A stretch of DNA of 64,000 bases, taken from Anaerolineae bacterium. GTDB taxonomy: Bacteria > Chloroflexota > Anaerolineae > 4572-78 > J111. Shown here piece after piece: positions 50,549 to 60,077 of the stretch (position 1 is the first letter of the stretch; each line of letters begins with the position of its first letter). The position numbers and the translations under genes are program-made. Below the pieces are notes generated by a model. The model did not search any database. It was not told the origin of the DNA and saw only the letters and a list, made by a program, of their open reading frames with translations. Where the stretch lies: positions 1 through 64,000 of the forward strand of contig JAJVIM010000027.1 of the NCBI GenBank assembly GCA_022071955.1, in the 5' to 3' direction.

Positions 50549-51190
50549 CTACTGGCCGTAAACATTCGTGTAGCGATAATGCAGCTTTTCCACGTCTTCG
50601 GCCGGGATTTCATCGGGCTGGCCAATTTGCAGCGCCAACCACACGGTTTTGGCCACATCTTCGGTCATCACCGCGGCTTTAACGGCGGCTTCCGCCGTAG
50701 CGCCCACGGTGAACACGCCGTGGTTTTTGAGCAGCACCGCCGGCGAGGAGCCGATGGCCTCCAGCACCACTTTGCCAATCGCCTCGCTGCCAATGAGCGC
50801 AAAGCCGGCCAATGGAATGGGGCCGCCAAATTCATCGGCCTGGGCGGTGAGGTACACGGGAATCGGTTTGCCGACCGCGGCAAAGGCGGTGGCGTAGGGG
50901 CTGTGAGTGTGAACCACGCCGTTAACATCGGGCCGGTGGCGGTAAATATACAAATGGCTGGCCGTGTCTGACGAGGGTTTGAGGTTGCCTTCGATGATGT
51001 TGCCATCGAGGTCAACCACAACCATGTGTTCCGGCCCCAGTACCTCGTAGCGAATGCCCGAAGGTTTGATCACGACGTAGCCGGTATCGGTATCGCGCAC
51101 GCTGATGTTGCCGCCGGTCCATTTGACCAGTTCGTTTTTGGGCAACTCCTGATGTAAATCGCTCAGTAATTGGCGCAAATCTTCTAACAT
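50549..51190 (-). CDS. araD: L-ribulose-5-phosphate 4-epimerase
   Basis: This 213-residue class II aldolase/epimerase has TGGNISVRD, KPSGIRYE, zinc ligands in VVHTHSPYATAFA, LLKNHGVFTVG, and the C-terminal RYTNVYGQ typical of AraD. It converts L-ribulose 5-phosphate to D-xylulose 5-phosphate for the pentose phosphate pathway. AGGAG lies before the ATG, and it follows araB by 18 bases as the last gene of the sugar operon. Confidence 0.93.
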   Translation of the reverse strand: MLEDLRQLLSDLHQELPKNELVKWTGGNISVRDTDTGYVVIKPSGIRYEVLGPEHMVVVDLDGNIIEGNLKPSSDTASHLYIYRHRPDVNGVVHTHSPYATAFAAVGKPIPVYLTAQADEFGGPIPLAGFALIGSEAIGKVVLEAIGSSPAVLLKNHGVFTVGATAEAAVKAAVMTEDVAKTVWLALQIGQPDEIPAEDVEKLHYRYTNVYGQ

Positions 51191-51208
51191 AAAAAATACT
51201 CCTGCGGA

Positions 51209-52891
51209 TTAGCTGGCCCTGATTTCGGCCTTCATTGCTTTGAGCCGTTTCATCACGTTATTGCCGCCGCGACCAAAGTAGTCGTGCAGGGTGACGTATT
51301 CGGCGTAGAGTTGATCGTACACGGCTTTGGCGGCGGGCTGAGGGGTGTAATGTTCGGCCCGCAGACTGGCCATTTTTTGGCTGGCCTCCACAATTGAGTC
51401 GAAGCCGCCGGCCGCTTTGCCCGCGGCCACCGCCCCGTGCATGGCCGAACCGACCGCGCCGCCCTGCACGTTGCTGGCAATGTACAGCGGCCGGCCGGTC
51501 ACGTCGGCGTAAATCTGCATGAGCAGCGGGTTTTTGTTGGGCAGGCCGCCGGTGGTCACAATTTCTTCCACGGGCACGCCGTATTCCTCAAACGTTTCCA
51601 CAATCATGCGCGTGCCGTAGGCCGTGGCCTCGATGAGCGCCCGGTAAATTTCTTCCGGTTTGGTGGCCAGCGTCGCGCCGAGCAGCATGCCGGTTAAATC
51701 CACATCGACCAGCACGCTGCGGTTGCCGTTCCACCAGTCCAGGGCCAGCAGGCCGCTTTCGCCGGGTTTGAGCTGGGCGGCTTTTTCGGCCAGCAGCTCG
51801 TGGATGTCGAGGCCGCGGCTATCGGCTTCCTGCTGGTAGGCGGTGGGCACGCAGTTTTCCACAAACCAGGCAAAGTGATCGCCAACGCACGATTGCCCGG
51901 CTTCGTAGCCAATCAGGTTGGGCACAATGCCGTCTTCCACGTAGCCGCAGATGCCGGGCACCAGATGTTCTTCATCGCCCAAAACCATGTGGCAGTTTGA
52001 CGTGCCCATAATGATGACCATGCGGCCCGGCGTGGTGACAGTGCCCACCGGCACGGCCACGTGAGCATCGACGTTGGCCACGGCCACGGCCGTACCGGGC
52101 AGCAGCCCGGTCCAGTCGGCGGCCTGCGCGGTGAGGCCACCGGCTTTGGCCCCGAGCGGGTAAATATCGCGCGACATTTTTTCATCGACAATATTTTCCA
52201 GACGCGGGTCGAGCAGCCGGAAAAATTCGCTGGGGGGGAAGCCATCTTTTTTGGACCACATCGCTTTGTAGCCGGCGGTGCAGGAATTTCGTTTTTCTTC
52301 ACCGGTGAGCTGCCACACGACCCAGTCGGCGGCTTCAATGAGTTTTTCGGCGGCGTCGTACACTTCCGGCGCTTCGTTTAAAATTTGCCACGCTTTGGGA
52401 ACAAACCACTCCGAGCTGATTTTGCGGCCGTACTTGTCCAGCAGTTCGCTAAAAATCGACTCGCCGGCAATTTCGTTGAGCCGGTTGGCTTCGGGCTGGG
52501 CGGCGTGATGTTTCCACAGTTTCACCCAGGCGTGGGGGTTGTTGCGCCACTCCGGCAAAAAGCAGAGCGGCGTGCCATCGGCTTTGGTGGGCAGCATGGT
52601 GCAGGCGGTAAAATCGATGCCCAACCCAACGACATCGGCCGGGTCAACGCCGCTTTCTTTCAGCACGGCGGGAACGGTGGTTTTAAATACCTCGATGTAA
52701 TCGTTGGGGTCCTGTAACGCCCAGTCCGGTTCAAGTTTGATGTTGGTGCCGGGCAGTTTTTCGTCGATGACGCCGTTGCTGTAGGCGTAAACGGCGGTGG
52801 TAACTTCTTGCCCGTTAGAGATGTCAACCAGCGCCGCCCGGCCAGACTCGGTGCCAAAGTCTATGCCGATGGCATATTTTTTGTTGCTCAT
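51209..52891 (-). CDS. araB: Ribulokinase
   Basis: This 560-residue FGGY kinase has N-terminal IGIDFGTESGRAALVD (phosphate 1), GLGIDFTACTMLP, and a C-terminal ATPase half with EEIVTTGGLPNKNPLLMQIYADV. Length and N-terminal motif fit L-ribulokinase rather than xylulokinase or glycerol kinase. It phosphorylates L-ribulose, giving the AraD substrate. GGAGG lies 5 bases before the ATG. Confidence 0.93.
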   Translation of the reverse strand: MSNKKYAIGIDFGTESGRAALVDISNGQEVTTAVYAYSNGVIDEKLPGTNIKLEPDWALQDPNDYIEVFKTTVPAVLKESGVDPADVVGLGIDFTACTMLPTKADGTPLCFLPEWRNNPHAWVKLWKHHAAQPEANRLNEIAGESIFSELLDKYGRKISSEWFVPKAWQILNEAPEVYDAAEKLIEAADWVVWQLTGEEKRNSCTAGYKAMWSKKDGFPPSEFFRLLDPRLENIVDEKMSRDIYPLGAKAGGLTAQAADWTGLLPGTAVAVANVDAHVAVPVGTVTTPGRMVIIMGTSNCHMVLGDEEHLVPGICGYVEDGIVPNLIGYEAGQSCVGDHFAWFVENCVPTAYQQEADSRGLDIHELLAEKAAQLKPGESGLLALDWWNGNRSVLVDVDLTGMLLGATLATKPEEIYRALIEATAYGTRMIVETFEEYGVPVEEIVTTGGLPNKNPLLMQIYADVTGRPLYIASNVQGGAVGSAMHGAVAAGKAAGGFDSIVEASQKMASLRAEHYTPQPAAKAVYDQLYAEYVTLHDYFGRGGNNVMKRLKAMKAEIRAS

Positions 52892-52932
52892 ATCAACCTC
52901 CGTTGGTTTAGAAAAATTTGTTTGAATGTTGG

Positions 52933-53085
52933 CTACAAAAATTCCAGAATGGCCGGCCGTCCCGGCGACTGGCCGTTGATGGTTACCGGGATAGTAGGCC
53001 AGTCCGGGATTGTGGTCAAGATTTCGTTGCGGCTGTCGCCCACCAAAATAGTGTCTTCTGATTTTGCGCCGGTAATGGACGGATA
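52933..53085 (-). pseudogene. Probable 3' remnant of an M24-type peptidase gene
   Basis: Between the isomerase stop (53087) and araB, the minus strand has an open frame of about 50 codons with no start, ending in TAG at 52933-52935. It reads ITGAKSEDTILVGDSRNEIL then TTIPDWPTIPVTI. This resembles the C-terminal end of Xaa-Pro/creatinase-type M24 proteins, which carry an E-D-T-I-L-V-T-E-D-G-like strand pair and a TPxD/W tail. No other part of such a gene is nearby. Family assignment tentative. Confidence 0.4.
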
Positions 53086-53086
53086 A

Positions 53087-54517
<1,431 letters not shown>

Positions 54518-54556
54518 AGTTTTTTTCTCCTGAGAACTAAATTAATGTTGTGATTA

Positions 54557-54670
54557 TTAAACCCAGCGTTCCAGCCGTTTGATAATGGCCAGTTCTTCCT
54601 CTTGGCTGGCGGTGACAATCCATAAAAAAATGCCTTCCGGCCAGCCGCCAATTTCATTGAGGTTGGTCAT
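54557..54670 (-). CDS. Short ORF, 37 residues, in the sugar operon
   Basis: ATG 54670 to TAA 54557 on the minus strand, between the UroD-family gene and the isomerase. An AGGAAA lies 6 bases before the ATG. The peptide starts MTNLNEIGGWPEGIFLWIV and ends in a charged helix (EEELAIIKRLERWV). It resembles no family I know, but codon use is like its neighbours, and it fills most of a gap that otherwise has no purpose. Confidence 0.45.
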   Translation of the reverse strand: MTNLNEIGGWPEGIFLWIVTASQEEELAIIKRLERWV

Positions 54671-54684
54671 GGTGGTTTCCTGAT

Positions 54685-55791
54685 TTACAGGCCGGAGTAC
54701 GGCGTATTCTTGATGGTGTTGACCATCGCCCAGAAATTTTCCAGGGGTGTGTCAAGTTGAACGTGATGGGTTGGCCCCAAAATCAGCCCGCCGCTGCGGC
54801 CCAGCGTTTGCAGCCGTTCCAGCACCTCGGCCTGCACCTGCGCCGGAGTGCCAAAGGGCAGGGTAAACTGCTCATCAATTGAGCCCCAAAAGCAGAGGTT
54901 GTCGCCGTATTTTCGTTTGATTTCGGCCGGCGACATCGATTGGGGTTGGATTGGGTTGAGCACGTCAAGCCCAATCTCGATGAGTTCGGGGATCAGCGCC
55001 TCAATATTGCCGTCGGAGTGGTAGGCCACTTTCACGGCCGGGTTGATGGCCTTCAGTTGAGCGATGAACTCGGCCATACGCGGCTTTAAATGGGCGCGCC
55101 ACGTAGCCGGCGAAATGAGCAGTTGGTGCTGCGCGCCAATGTCGTCGCCGGTCCAGATCATATCGACGCCCATTTCCACCAGCTTTTTGGCGGCGGTCAG
55201 ATGGTAATGAAAAGGAATATCAAACAGGACCTCGATCAAATCCGGGTTGAGGGCCAAATCCAGCAGCGTTTGCTCGTAGCCGCGCAAAGCCCAGGCGGTT
55301 TCAAAAATGGTAGTTACTGTTACGCCGACAATCCAGTAATCGTTTTTATAGGTTTTGATCACCCGTTCGGCTTCGGTGTACAGCTCCGGGCGAGTGGGGT
55401 CGGGCGGCTGGTAGCTGGCGATGGCCGCGTCGTTGGCCAGCGGATGGCCGATCATTTCAGTGTAGGTACCCGCGCCAAACGGTGTTTCGTAGGGCGAGTT
55501 ACGCCAGGTAACGCCCCACTCGTCAACGTAGGTCAGGCCGTCGTGGCTGTAGGTGTCGCTGGCGTAGTAGGAGTTGGCCCAGCCCACAGACGTGAGCAGC
55601 ATATCTTCGCCCAGTTCGCGCTCGATGGCGTAGGTGTTGCCGCCGCCGTGCGGGTTGTGCAGGTCGCTGTCGGCCAGCCCCAGCTCTTTTTTGAGCCGCG
55701 AGGCAAATTCCGGGGTAAAGCTGATCTGCATGGGGCAGCGGTCCGGGGTTTGGTGATTGAGGGTGGTCAGCACCCGATCGCGGTGGTTCAT
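54685..55791 (-). CDS. Uroporphyrinogen decarboxylase-family protein
   Basis: This 368-residue TIM-barrel of the HemE/MtaA superfamily has N-terminal MNHRDRVLTTLNHQTPDRCP, IWTGDDIGAQHQLLISPATWRAHLKPR, VAYHSDGNIEALIPELIEIGLDVLNPIQP and GLILGPTHHVQLDTP. Genes of this family often lie in carbohydrate operons in Chloroflexota, Firmicutes and planctomycetes, where heme synthesis is implausible; their reaction there is unknown. GGAG lies before the ATG, 13 bases after the permease gene. Confidence 0.87.
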   Translation of the reverse strand: MNHRDRVLTTLNHQTPDRCPMQISFTPEFASRLKKELGLADSDLHNPHGGGNTYAIERELGEDMLLTSVGWANSYYASDTYSHDGLTYVDEWGVTWRNSPYETPFGAGTYTEMIGHPLANDAAIASYQPPDPTRPELYTEAERVIKTYKNDYWIVGVTVTTIFETAWALRGYEQTLLDLALNPDLIEVLFDIPFHYHLTAAKKLVEMGVDMIWTGDDIGAQHQLLISPATWRAHLKPRMAEFIAQLKAINPAVKVAYHSDGNIEALIPELIEIGLDVLNPIQPQSMSPAEIKRKYGDNLCFWGSIDEQFTLPFGTPAQVQAEVLERLQTLGRSGGLILGPTHHVQLDTPLENFWAMVNTIKNTPYSGL

Positions 55792-55804
55792 TGTTATCTC
55801 CGTA

Positions 55805-56821
55805 TCAGCCCAGCCGTTTGCGCAGCCAGGCGTGCATGGCCACAGACAGAACGATGATGAGGCCGTAGATCAATTGGGTGTAAAAGCCGGTTAGCCCCAC
55901 GGCCACAATTCCGGCTTCAATAGCGCCGATGATGAAGCAGGCGATAAACGTGCCTAAAATAGTGCCGGTGCCGCCAAACACCGACGTGCCGCCCAAAAAT
56001 ACCGACGACAGGGTGCGCATCAAATAACCTTCGCCCAGCGACGGCCACAGGTACGACACTTCCAGGCTGACCAGCAACCCGGCAAAAGCGGCGGCCACGC
56101 CCACCAGGGCAAAGGTGAGCATACGGGTGCGGTCGGCGTTAACGCCCATCAGCCGGGCGCTGTTCTCGTTGTCGCCAATCAGGTAAACGTGCGCGCCAAA
56201 TTTGTGCCGGTTGAGCACAACCCAGGTGGCCACGCCAATCAGCACCATCCAGATAAATTGAGCCGGCAGATAGTTGGCCACGCGGCCCACCAGCAGGGTG
56301 TGCAGCCAGGTTTCGCGCAGCGGAACCAGCGTAGCGCCGGTGCCGTTGGTCAACACCAGCACCGCGCCGCGCCACAAAAACATAGTGCCGATGGTGGCAA
56401 TGAGCGACGGAATGCCCAGCCGGACGACGATTACGCCGTTGATGGTGCCGATGACAAAACCAACGGCCAAACAGGCAATCAGCGCCAGCAGCGGGCTGTT
56501 GGTGGTCCCAAAAACCCACATAAAAGCCACCATGCCCACGGCCATCACCGACGGGAACGACAGGTCCATTTCGCCGGCGATCACCACCATTGTCAGCGGC
56601 AGGGCCATAATCCCAAAAAAGGGCGTGGTAGACATAAACGCGGCGTAGATCTGGCTCGATAAAAAGGTGGTGGGCGCGGCCACAATAAACAGCAGCCACA
56701 TCAGCACAAATACGCTGATAATGCCCAGTTGCAGCCCGTATTTGCGGCCAAACAACTGCCAGCGGCTTTGCTGCACGCGCCGTCGATCACTCAGTGCTTG
56801 TGTTTCAGCGGGAATTGCCAT
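55805..56821 (-). CDS. Sugar ABC transporter permease (RbsC/AraH type)
   Basis: This 338-residue protein has 8-10 hydrophobic segments and family motifs GEMDLSFPSVMAVG (the GGIDLSVGS counterpart), IGTMFLWRGAVLVLTNG, GDNENSARLMGVNADRTRM and SVFLGGTSVFGGTGTILGTF. It is the membrane channel of the ribose/arabinose CUT2 transporter. It lies 11 bases after the ATPase gene. Confidence 0.93.
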   Translation of the reverse strand: MAIPAETQALSDRRRVQQSRWQLFGRKYGLQLGIISVFVLMWLLFIVAAPTTFLSSQIYAAFMSTTPFFGIMALPLTMVVIAGEMDLSFPSVMAVGMVAFMWVFGTTNSPLLALIACLAVGFVIGTINGVIVVRLGIPSLIATIGTMFLWRGAVLVLTNGTGATLVPLRETWLHTLLVGRVANYLPAQFIWMVLIGVATWVVLNRHKFGAHVYLIGDNENSARLMGVNADRTRMLTFALVGVAAAFAGLLVSLEVSYLWPSLGEGYLMRTLSSVFLGGTSVFGGTGTILGTFIACFIIGAIEAGIVAVGLTGFYTQLIYGLIIVLSVAMHAWLRKRLG

Positions 56822-56832
56822 AGTTACCTGCC

Positions 56833-57591
56833 TTAATCCAGACTACCCGTGTGGGCAACCTGGTACATTTTTTCCATTAATTCGTCAAGCGTAATATCTT
56901 TGGTTAAAAATGTGCCAGCGACGGTGCCGCGGTCGAGGACGACGACCCGGTCGGCAACTTCGTACACGTGGAACACGTTGTGGTCAATGAAGATGGCCGA
57001 TTTACCGGCCGCTTTGATCTGCCGCACAAACGTGAGCAGTTTTCTGGTTTCGCTCAGAGCCAGCCCCATGGTTGGCTCGTCTAAAATAATCAGATCGGCT
57101 TCAAAATAGAGGGCCCGGACAATGGCCACGCCCTGCTTTTCTCCGCCAGAAAAATTTTTGATCACGGAATCCGGGGTAACCGCCGATGAAGTAAAGCCCA
57201 TCGACTCAACCATTAATTTTTGGGTTTCAGACCGCATCCTTTTCACGTCGAGCAACCCCAATCGGGTGGTCAGTTCCCGGCCCAAAAAGATGTTGCGCCA
57301 CAGGGTTTGCTGTTCGGCCAGCGCCCGCTCCTGGTACACGGTTTCCACGCCCAGAGCGCGGGCCTGAGGCACGGTTAAGTTTTCTGCTTTTTGCCCGTTA
57401 AAATAGATTTCGCCGCTGCTGGGCTGGTGATAGCCGGTGACAATTTTGATCAGGGTCGATTTGCCGGCGCCGTTATCGCCCAGCAGCCCAACGACCTCAT
57501 TTTGGCCGACTTCGAAATTTACGTTGTGCAGCGATTGGACTTCGCCAAACGATTTGGCCACGTTTCGCAGCTCTAATCGATAGTCACTCAT
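56833..57591 (-). CDS. Sugar ABC transporter ATP-binding protein, single domain
   Basis: This 252-residue protein has Walker A GDNGAGKST, VYQERALAEQQTLWRNIFLGRE, signature FSGGEKQGVAIVRAL and Walker B LIILDEPTMGLALSE. CUT2 ATPases such as RbsA and AraG are usually double-length fusions of about 500 residues; this one is a single cassette of the FrcA type and should dimerise. GAGGAG lies 9 bases before the ATG. Confidence 0.92.
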   Translation of the reverse strand: MSDYRLELRNVAKSFGEVQSLHNVNFEVGQNEVVGLLGDNGAGKSTLIKIVTGYHQPSSGEIYFNGQKAENLTVPQARALGVETVYQERALAEQQTLWRNIFLGRELTTRLGLLDVKRMRSETQKLMVESMGFTSSAVTPDSVIKNFSGGEKQGVAIVRALYFEADLIILDEPTMGLALSETRKLLTFVRQIKAAGKSAIFIDHNVFHVYEVADRVVVLDRGTVAGTFLTKDITLDELMEKMYQVAHTGSLD

Positions 57592-57618
57592 ATAATACGT
57601 CTCCTCAAAACTGGGCTG

Positions 57619-57652
57619 CAGACCTCGCAGGTTTTTAGGCCTGCGAGGTCTG
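57619..57652. promoter_or_regulatory. Intercistronic hairpin between binding-protein and ATPase genes
   Basis: Perfect 13-bp stem CAGACCTCGCAGG / CCTGCGAGGTCTG with loop TTTTTAGG. On the transcribed strand the flank is not T-rich, so it is likelier an mRNA-stabilising or dispersed repeat hairpin than a terminator. Confidence 0.6.
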
Positions 57653-57692
57653 TGATTAGCTGGCCTGCCTAAAACAGGCTTACAAAATGAGT

Positions 57693-58778
57693 TTAACGGA
57701 TGCCCTGGTTAACCAGGTCGGCCAGAATATCGACGTTGTCTTTGTGGGCAAAGCCGGAGCCGGTGTCAATGTGGAGGCCGGAGAAGCTGAATTTTTTAGC
57801 CAGGCAGATTTGCAGAATGGGCAGGTAGCCTTGCAGCCATTGCTGCTGGTCAATCACCAGGTCTGTCCAGCCGCCTTTGATGGCTTCCACGGTGGCGGTT
57901 GACAGGTCGAACCCGGCGGCGTTAATGTCATCCGGGCCTTTGCCGGCGGCTTTGAGGTAGGTTTCCAGGGTGGCCGTGAGCGCGCCGTGGTCGGTGACCA
58001 CCAGCTTCACATCCGGGTGGCTGGCCACGTAGCCGGTAAAGGTGGGCGTGCCGGCAGAGGAGTCGGCGTTGGTGGCGCTGTCAATTTCCAGATAGTCCAC
58101 CACTATGCCTTCTTCTTCCAGTGCGTCAACCACGCCTTTGGTGCGCTGGCCGCGGCCCGGCTGCGACAGCAGCCCCCAGACCATGGCCCGGTCGCCGGAT
58201 TTGAGGCCAAAGCGTTTGATTGATTCTTTGCCCAGCGAGTAACCGGCCGAGTAGAGTTCGGCGCCCACGTAACCAAAACCGCCGGATTTGTATTTTTCTT
58301 CCAAAACGGGCAGGGTGGTATTTTGGCTGGTCACAATAATGCCCTGAGCTTCGGCATCATCCACTACCGGGCCAAAGGCGTCGTCGCCGGGGTGGCCCAT
58401 AATGGCCATGCCATCGGGCTTGGTGGCCGCGCCTTCGGTAAACTGGCGCACCATTTTTTCGGGGTCCCAATCTGACCAGACGTATTCAACGGTCGGCCCC
58501 AGGTCTTTTTCGGCCTGGACGGCGCCGTTATAAACGGTGGTGGCAAACACGCCGCCGGGAGGTCCACCGGGGAAGAAGATGATCTTTACGCCACTGCACC
58601 ATTTGCCGGCGTCAGCCTGGGCTGGCTCGGCCTGGGCTTCTGTTTGGGGCGCGGCGGCTTCTTGCTGCGGCTGGGCTTTTTCCGCCGGGGGCGGGGCGGC
58701 GGCCTGGCCGCAGCCCGAGATCAATATGCCAATGATCATCGCGCCAATTACCAACCAACCAAATTTCTTAAAGCTCAT
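57693..58778 (-). CDS. Sugar-binding lipoprotein of the arabinose-type transporter
   Basis: This 361-residue protein has lipobox LISGC (Cys24), a Pro/Glu/Ala linker, then a ribose-binding-like type I fold: KIIFFPGGPPGGVFATTVYNGAVQ, GMAIMGHPGDDAFGPVVDDA, VVDALEEEGIVVDYLEID and VKLVVTDHGALTATLETYL. A TTG upstream frame (to 58844) is rejected: ATG 58778 has AGGAGG 7 bases upstream. It captures the substrate for the ATPase and permease that follow. Confidence 0.9.
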   Translation of the reverse strand: MSFKKFGWLVIGAMIIGILISGCGQAAAPPPAEKAQPQQEAAAPQTEAQAEPAQADAGKWCSGVKIIFFPGGPPGGVFATTVYNGAVQAEKDLGPTVEYVWSDWDPEKMVRQFTEGAATKPDGMAIMGHPGDDAFGPVVDDAEAQGIIVTSQNTTLPVLEEKYKSGGFGYVGAELYSAGYSLGKESIKRFGLKSGDRAMVWGLLSQPGRGQRTKGVVDALEEEGIVVDYLEIDSATNADSSAGTPTFTGYVASHPDVKLVVTDHGALTATLETYLKAAGKGPDDINAAGFDLSTATVEAIKGGWTDLVIDQQQWLQGYLPILQICLAKKFSFSGLHIDTGSGFAHKDNVDILADLVNQGIR

Positions 58779-58984
58779 TATTTTCCTCCTACTTAAAACA
58801 GCATTGTTAAAAGTTGGTGTAAAAAACTGATCAACCGGTATCACAAGTTAAATTAATTAACCACCTCCTTTGAATATAGGATTCAGACAGTAAGTCGGGC
58901 TTTTAGCCCGACGATCACTGACGGGTACAGGCCATAAATACCCAAAGGGCACTTCGTCCAAAATCGTAAATCCAAAATTGGAAG

Positions 58985-59998
58985 TTAGTTCATTACGGAA
59001 CTCTTTCTGACGACCAGTTGGGGTTTAAGAATGGTTATTTCCGGGGCCGGTTGTGAGTCGGTTTCAAGGATTCTGACCAGTTGCTCAACCGCCAGCCGGC
59101 CCTGTTCTGACAGGCCGTGCCGCACCGTAGTCAGTGGCGGGTAAAAGTAGTTGGCTTCTGGCATGTTATCGTAGCCGATAACGCCCAAATCCTGAGGTAT
59201 ACGAATGCCAAGCTGGTGCGCGGCCTGCAACACGCCCAGCGCCATCTGGTCGTTGCAAACAAATACGGCGTCCATTTCCGGGAAGGTGTTCAGTAGTTGA
59301 TGCAAGCCGCGCTCACCGCTTTCGGCAGACCAGTCCCCTTCGAATATCTGCCTGTTTTCAAATTTTTGTAACGCATCCTGCCAACCGAGCCGGCGCTGCC
59401 GGGCCGCCACCCACAGTTGCGGGCCGCCAATCAGCCCAATGTGGCGGTAACCCTGGGCCAGCAAATGCCGGGTAGCCAGCGCGCCGCCGCCGCGGTTGTC
59501 GATGGATATGGTTGGACCAAAACTCAGCGTTTGCTCGCTGATGAAAACAATTGGCACCGGCAGCTGGGTCATTTTGTCCTGTTTCCAACTCCGGCTGTCG
59601 CCAATTTCTGTTACTGCCCAAACAATACCATCAACGTGCCACGAGAGCAATTCGTCAAGAATCTGGTCGCCGTTGATGTCTTCCGGGGGGTGGGCCAGGC
59701 TGAGATGCAGCGAATAGCCCAGTTCATTGGCGGCCTGCTCAATGCCCACCAGCCGCCGCACCGGGCCGTATTGGCCCAACTCGGCGATCACCACGCCCAG
59801 CGATTGGCTTCGCCGCCGGATCAGACTGCGGGCGATGGCGCTGGGTTTGTAGCCCAGGCGGTCGATGACCTGCTGCACTCGCTGCCGGGTTTCGGGCGCA
59901 ACATCGGGCCGGTCGTTGAGCACCCGCGATACGGTTTGGGTCGATACTCCGGCCTCGTGAGCGACTTGTCTGATGGTGATTGGCCTTGGCAGTGACAT
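58985..59998 (-). CDS. LacI-family transcriptional regulator
   Basis: This 337-residue protein has a helix-turn-helix at residues 7-30 (IRQVAHEAGVSTQTVSRVLN), hinge GYKPSAIARSL, then a periplasmic-binding-like effector domain (LGVVIAELGQYGPVRRLVG to the C-terminus). It sits at the head of the arabinose-type operon and should repress it until sugar binds. The 206-base gap to the binding protein gene holds an ACCGGT-centred sequence (58831-58846) and a hairpin at 58892-58911, either of which could be involved. Confidence 0.92.
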   Translation of the reverse strand: MSLPRPITIRQVAHEAGVSTQTVSRVLNDRPDVAPETRQRVQQVIDRLGYKPSAIARSLIRRRSQSLGVVIAELGQYGPVRRLVGIEQAANELGYSLHLSLAHPPEDINGDQILDELLSWHVDGIVWAVTEIGDSRSWKQDKMTQLPVPIVFISEQTLSFGPTISIDNRGGGALATRHLLAQGYRHIGLIGGPQLWVAARQRRLGWQDALQKFENRQIFEGDWSAESGERGLHQLLNTFPEMDAVFVCNDQMALGVLQAAHQLGIRIPQDLGVIGYDNMPEANYFYPPLTTVRHGLSEQGRLAVEQLVRILETDSQPAPEITILKPQLVVRKSSVMN

Positions 59999-60026
59999 TA
60001 CCGGCAGCTACCTTTGCTAAAATTTT

Positions 60027-60062
60027 GGCGAGGCCCGTCTCTTTTTACAGAGACGGGCCTCG
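60027..60062 (-). terminator. Terminator after the triple binding-protein gene
   Basis: Perfect 15-bp stem GCGAGGCCCGTCTCT / AGAGACGGGCCTCGC with a 6-base loop. On the minus strand it is followed by CAAAATTTTAG. It separates the 60-64 kb transporter from the LacI gene. Confidence 0.8.
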
Positions 60063-60077
60063 CTCAGCGGGTGAGAG

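Noticed and set aside
58831..58846. LacI operator centred on ACCGGT
   Set aside because: The core is LacI-like, but the arms (TGATCA and ATCAC) are not symmetrical about it, so I do not list it as an operator.
58892..58911. Hairpin GTCGGGCT / AGCCCGAC as a lacI terminator
   Set aside because: No T-run follows on the minus strand; it may be only a dispersed repeat hairpin.
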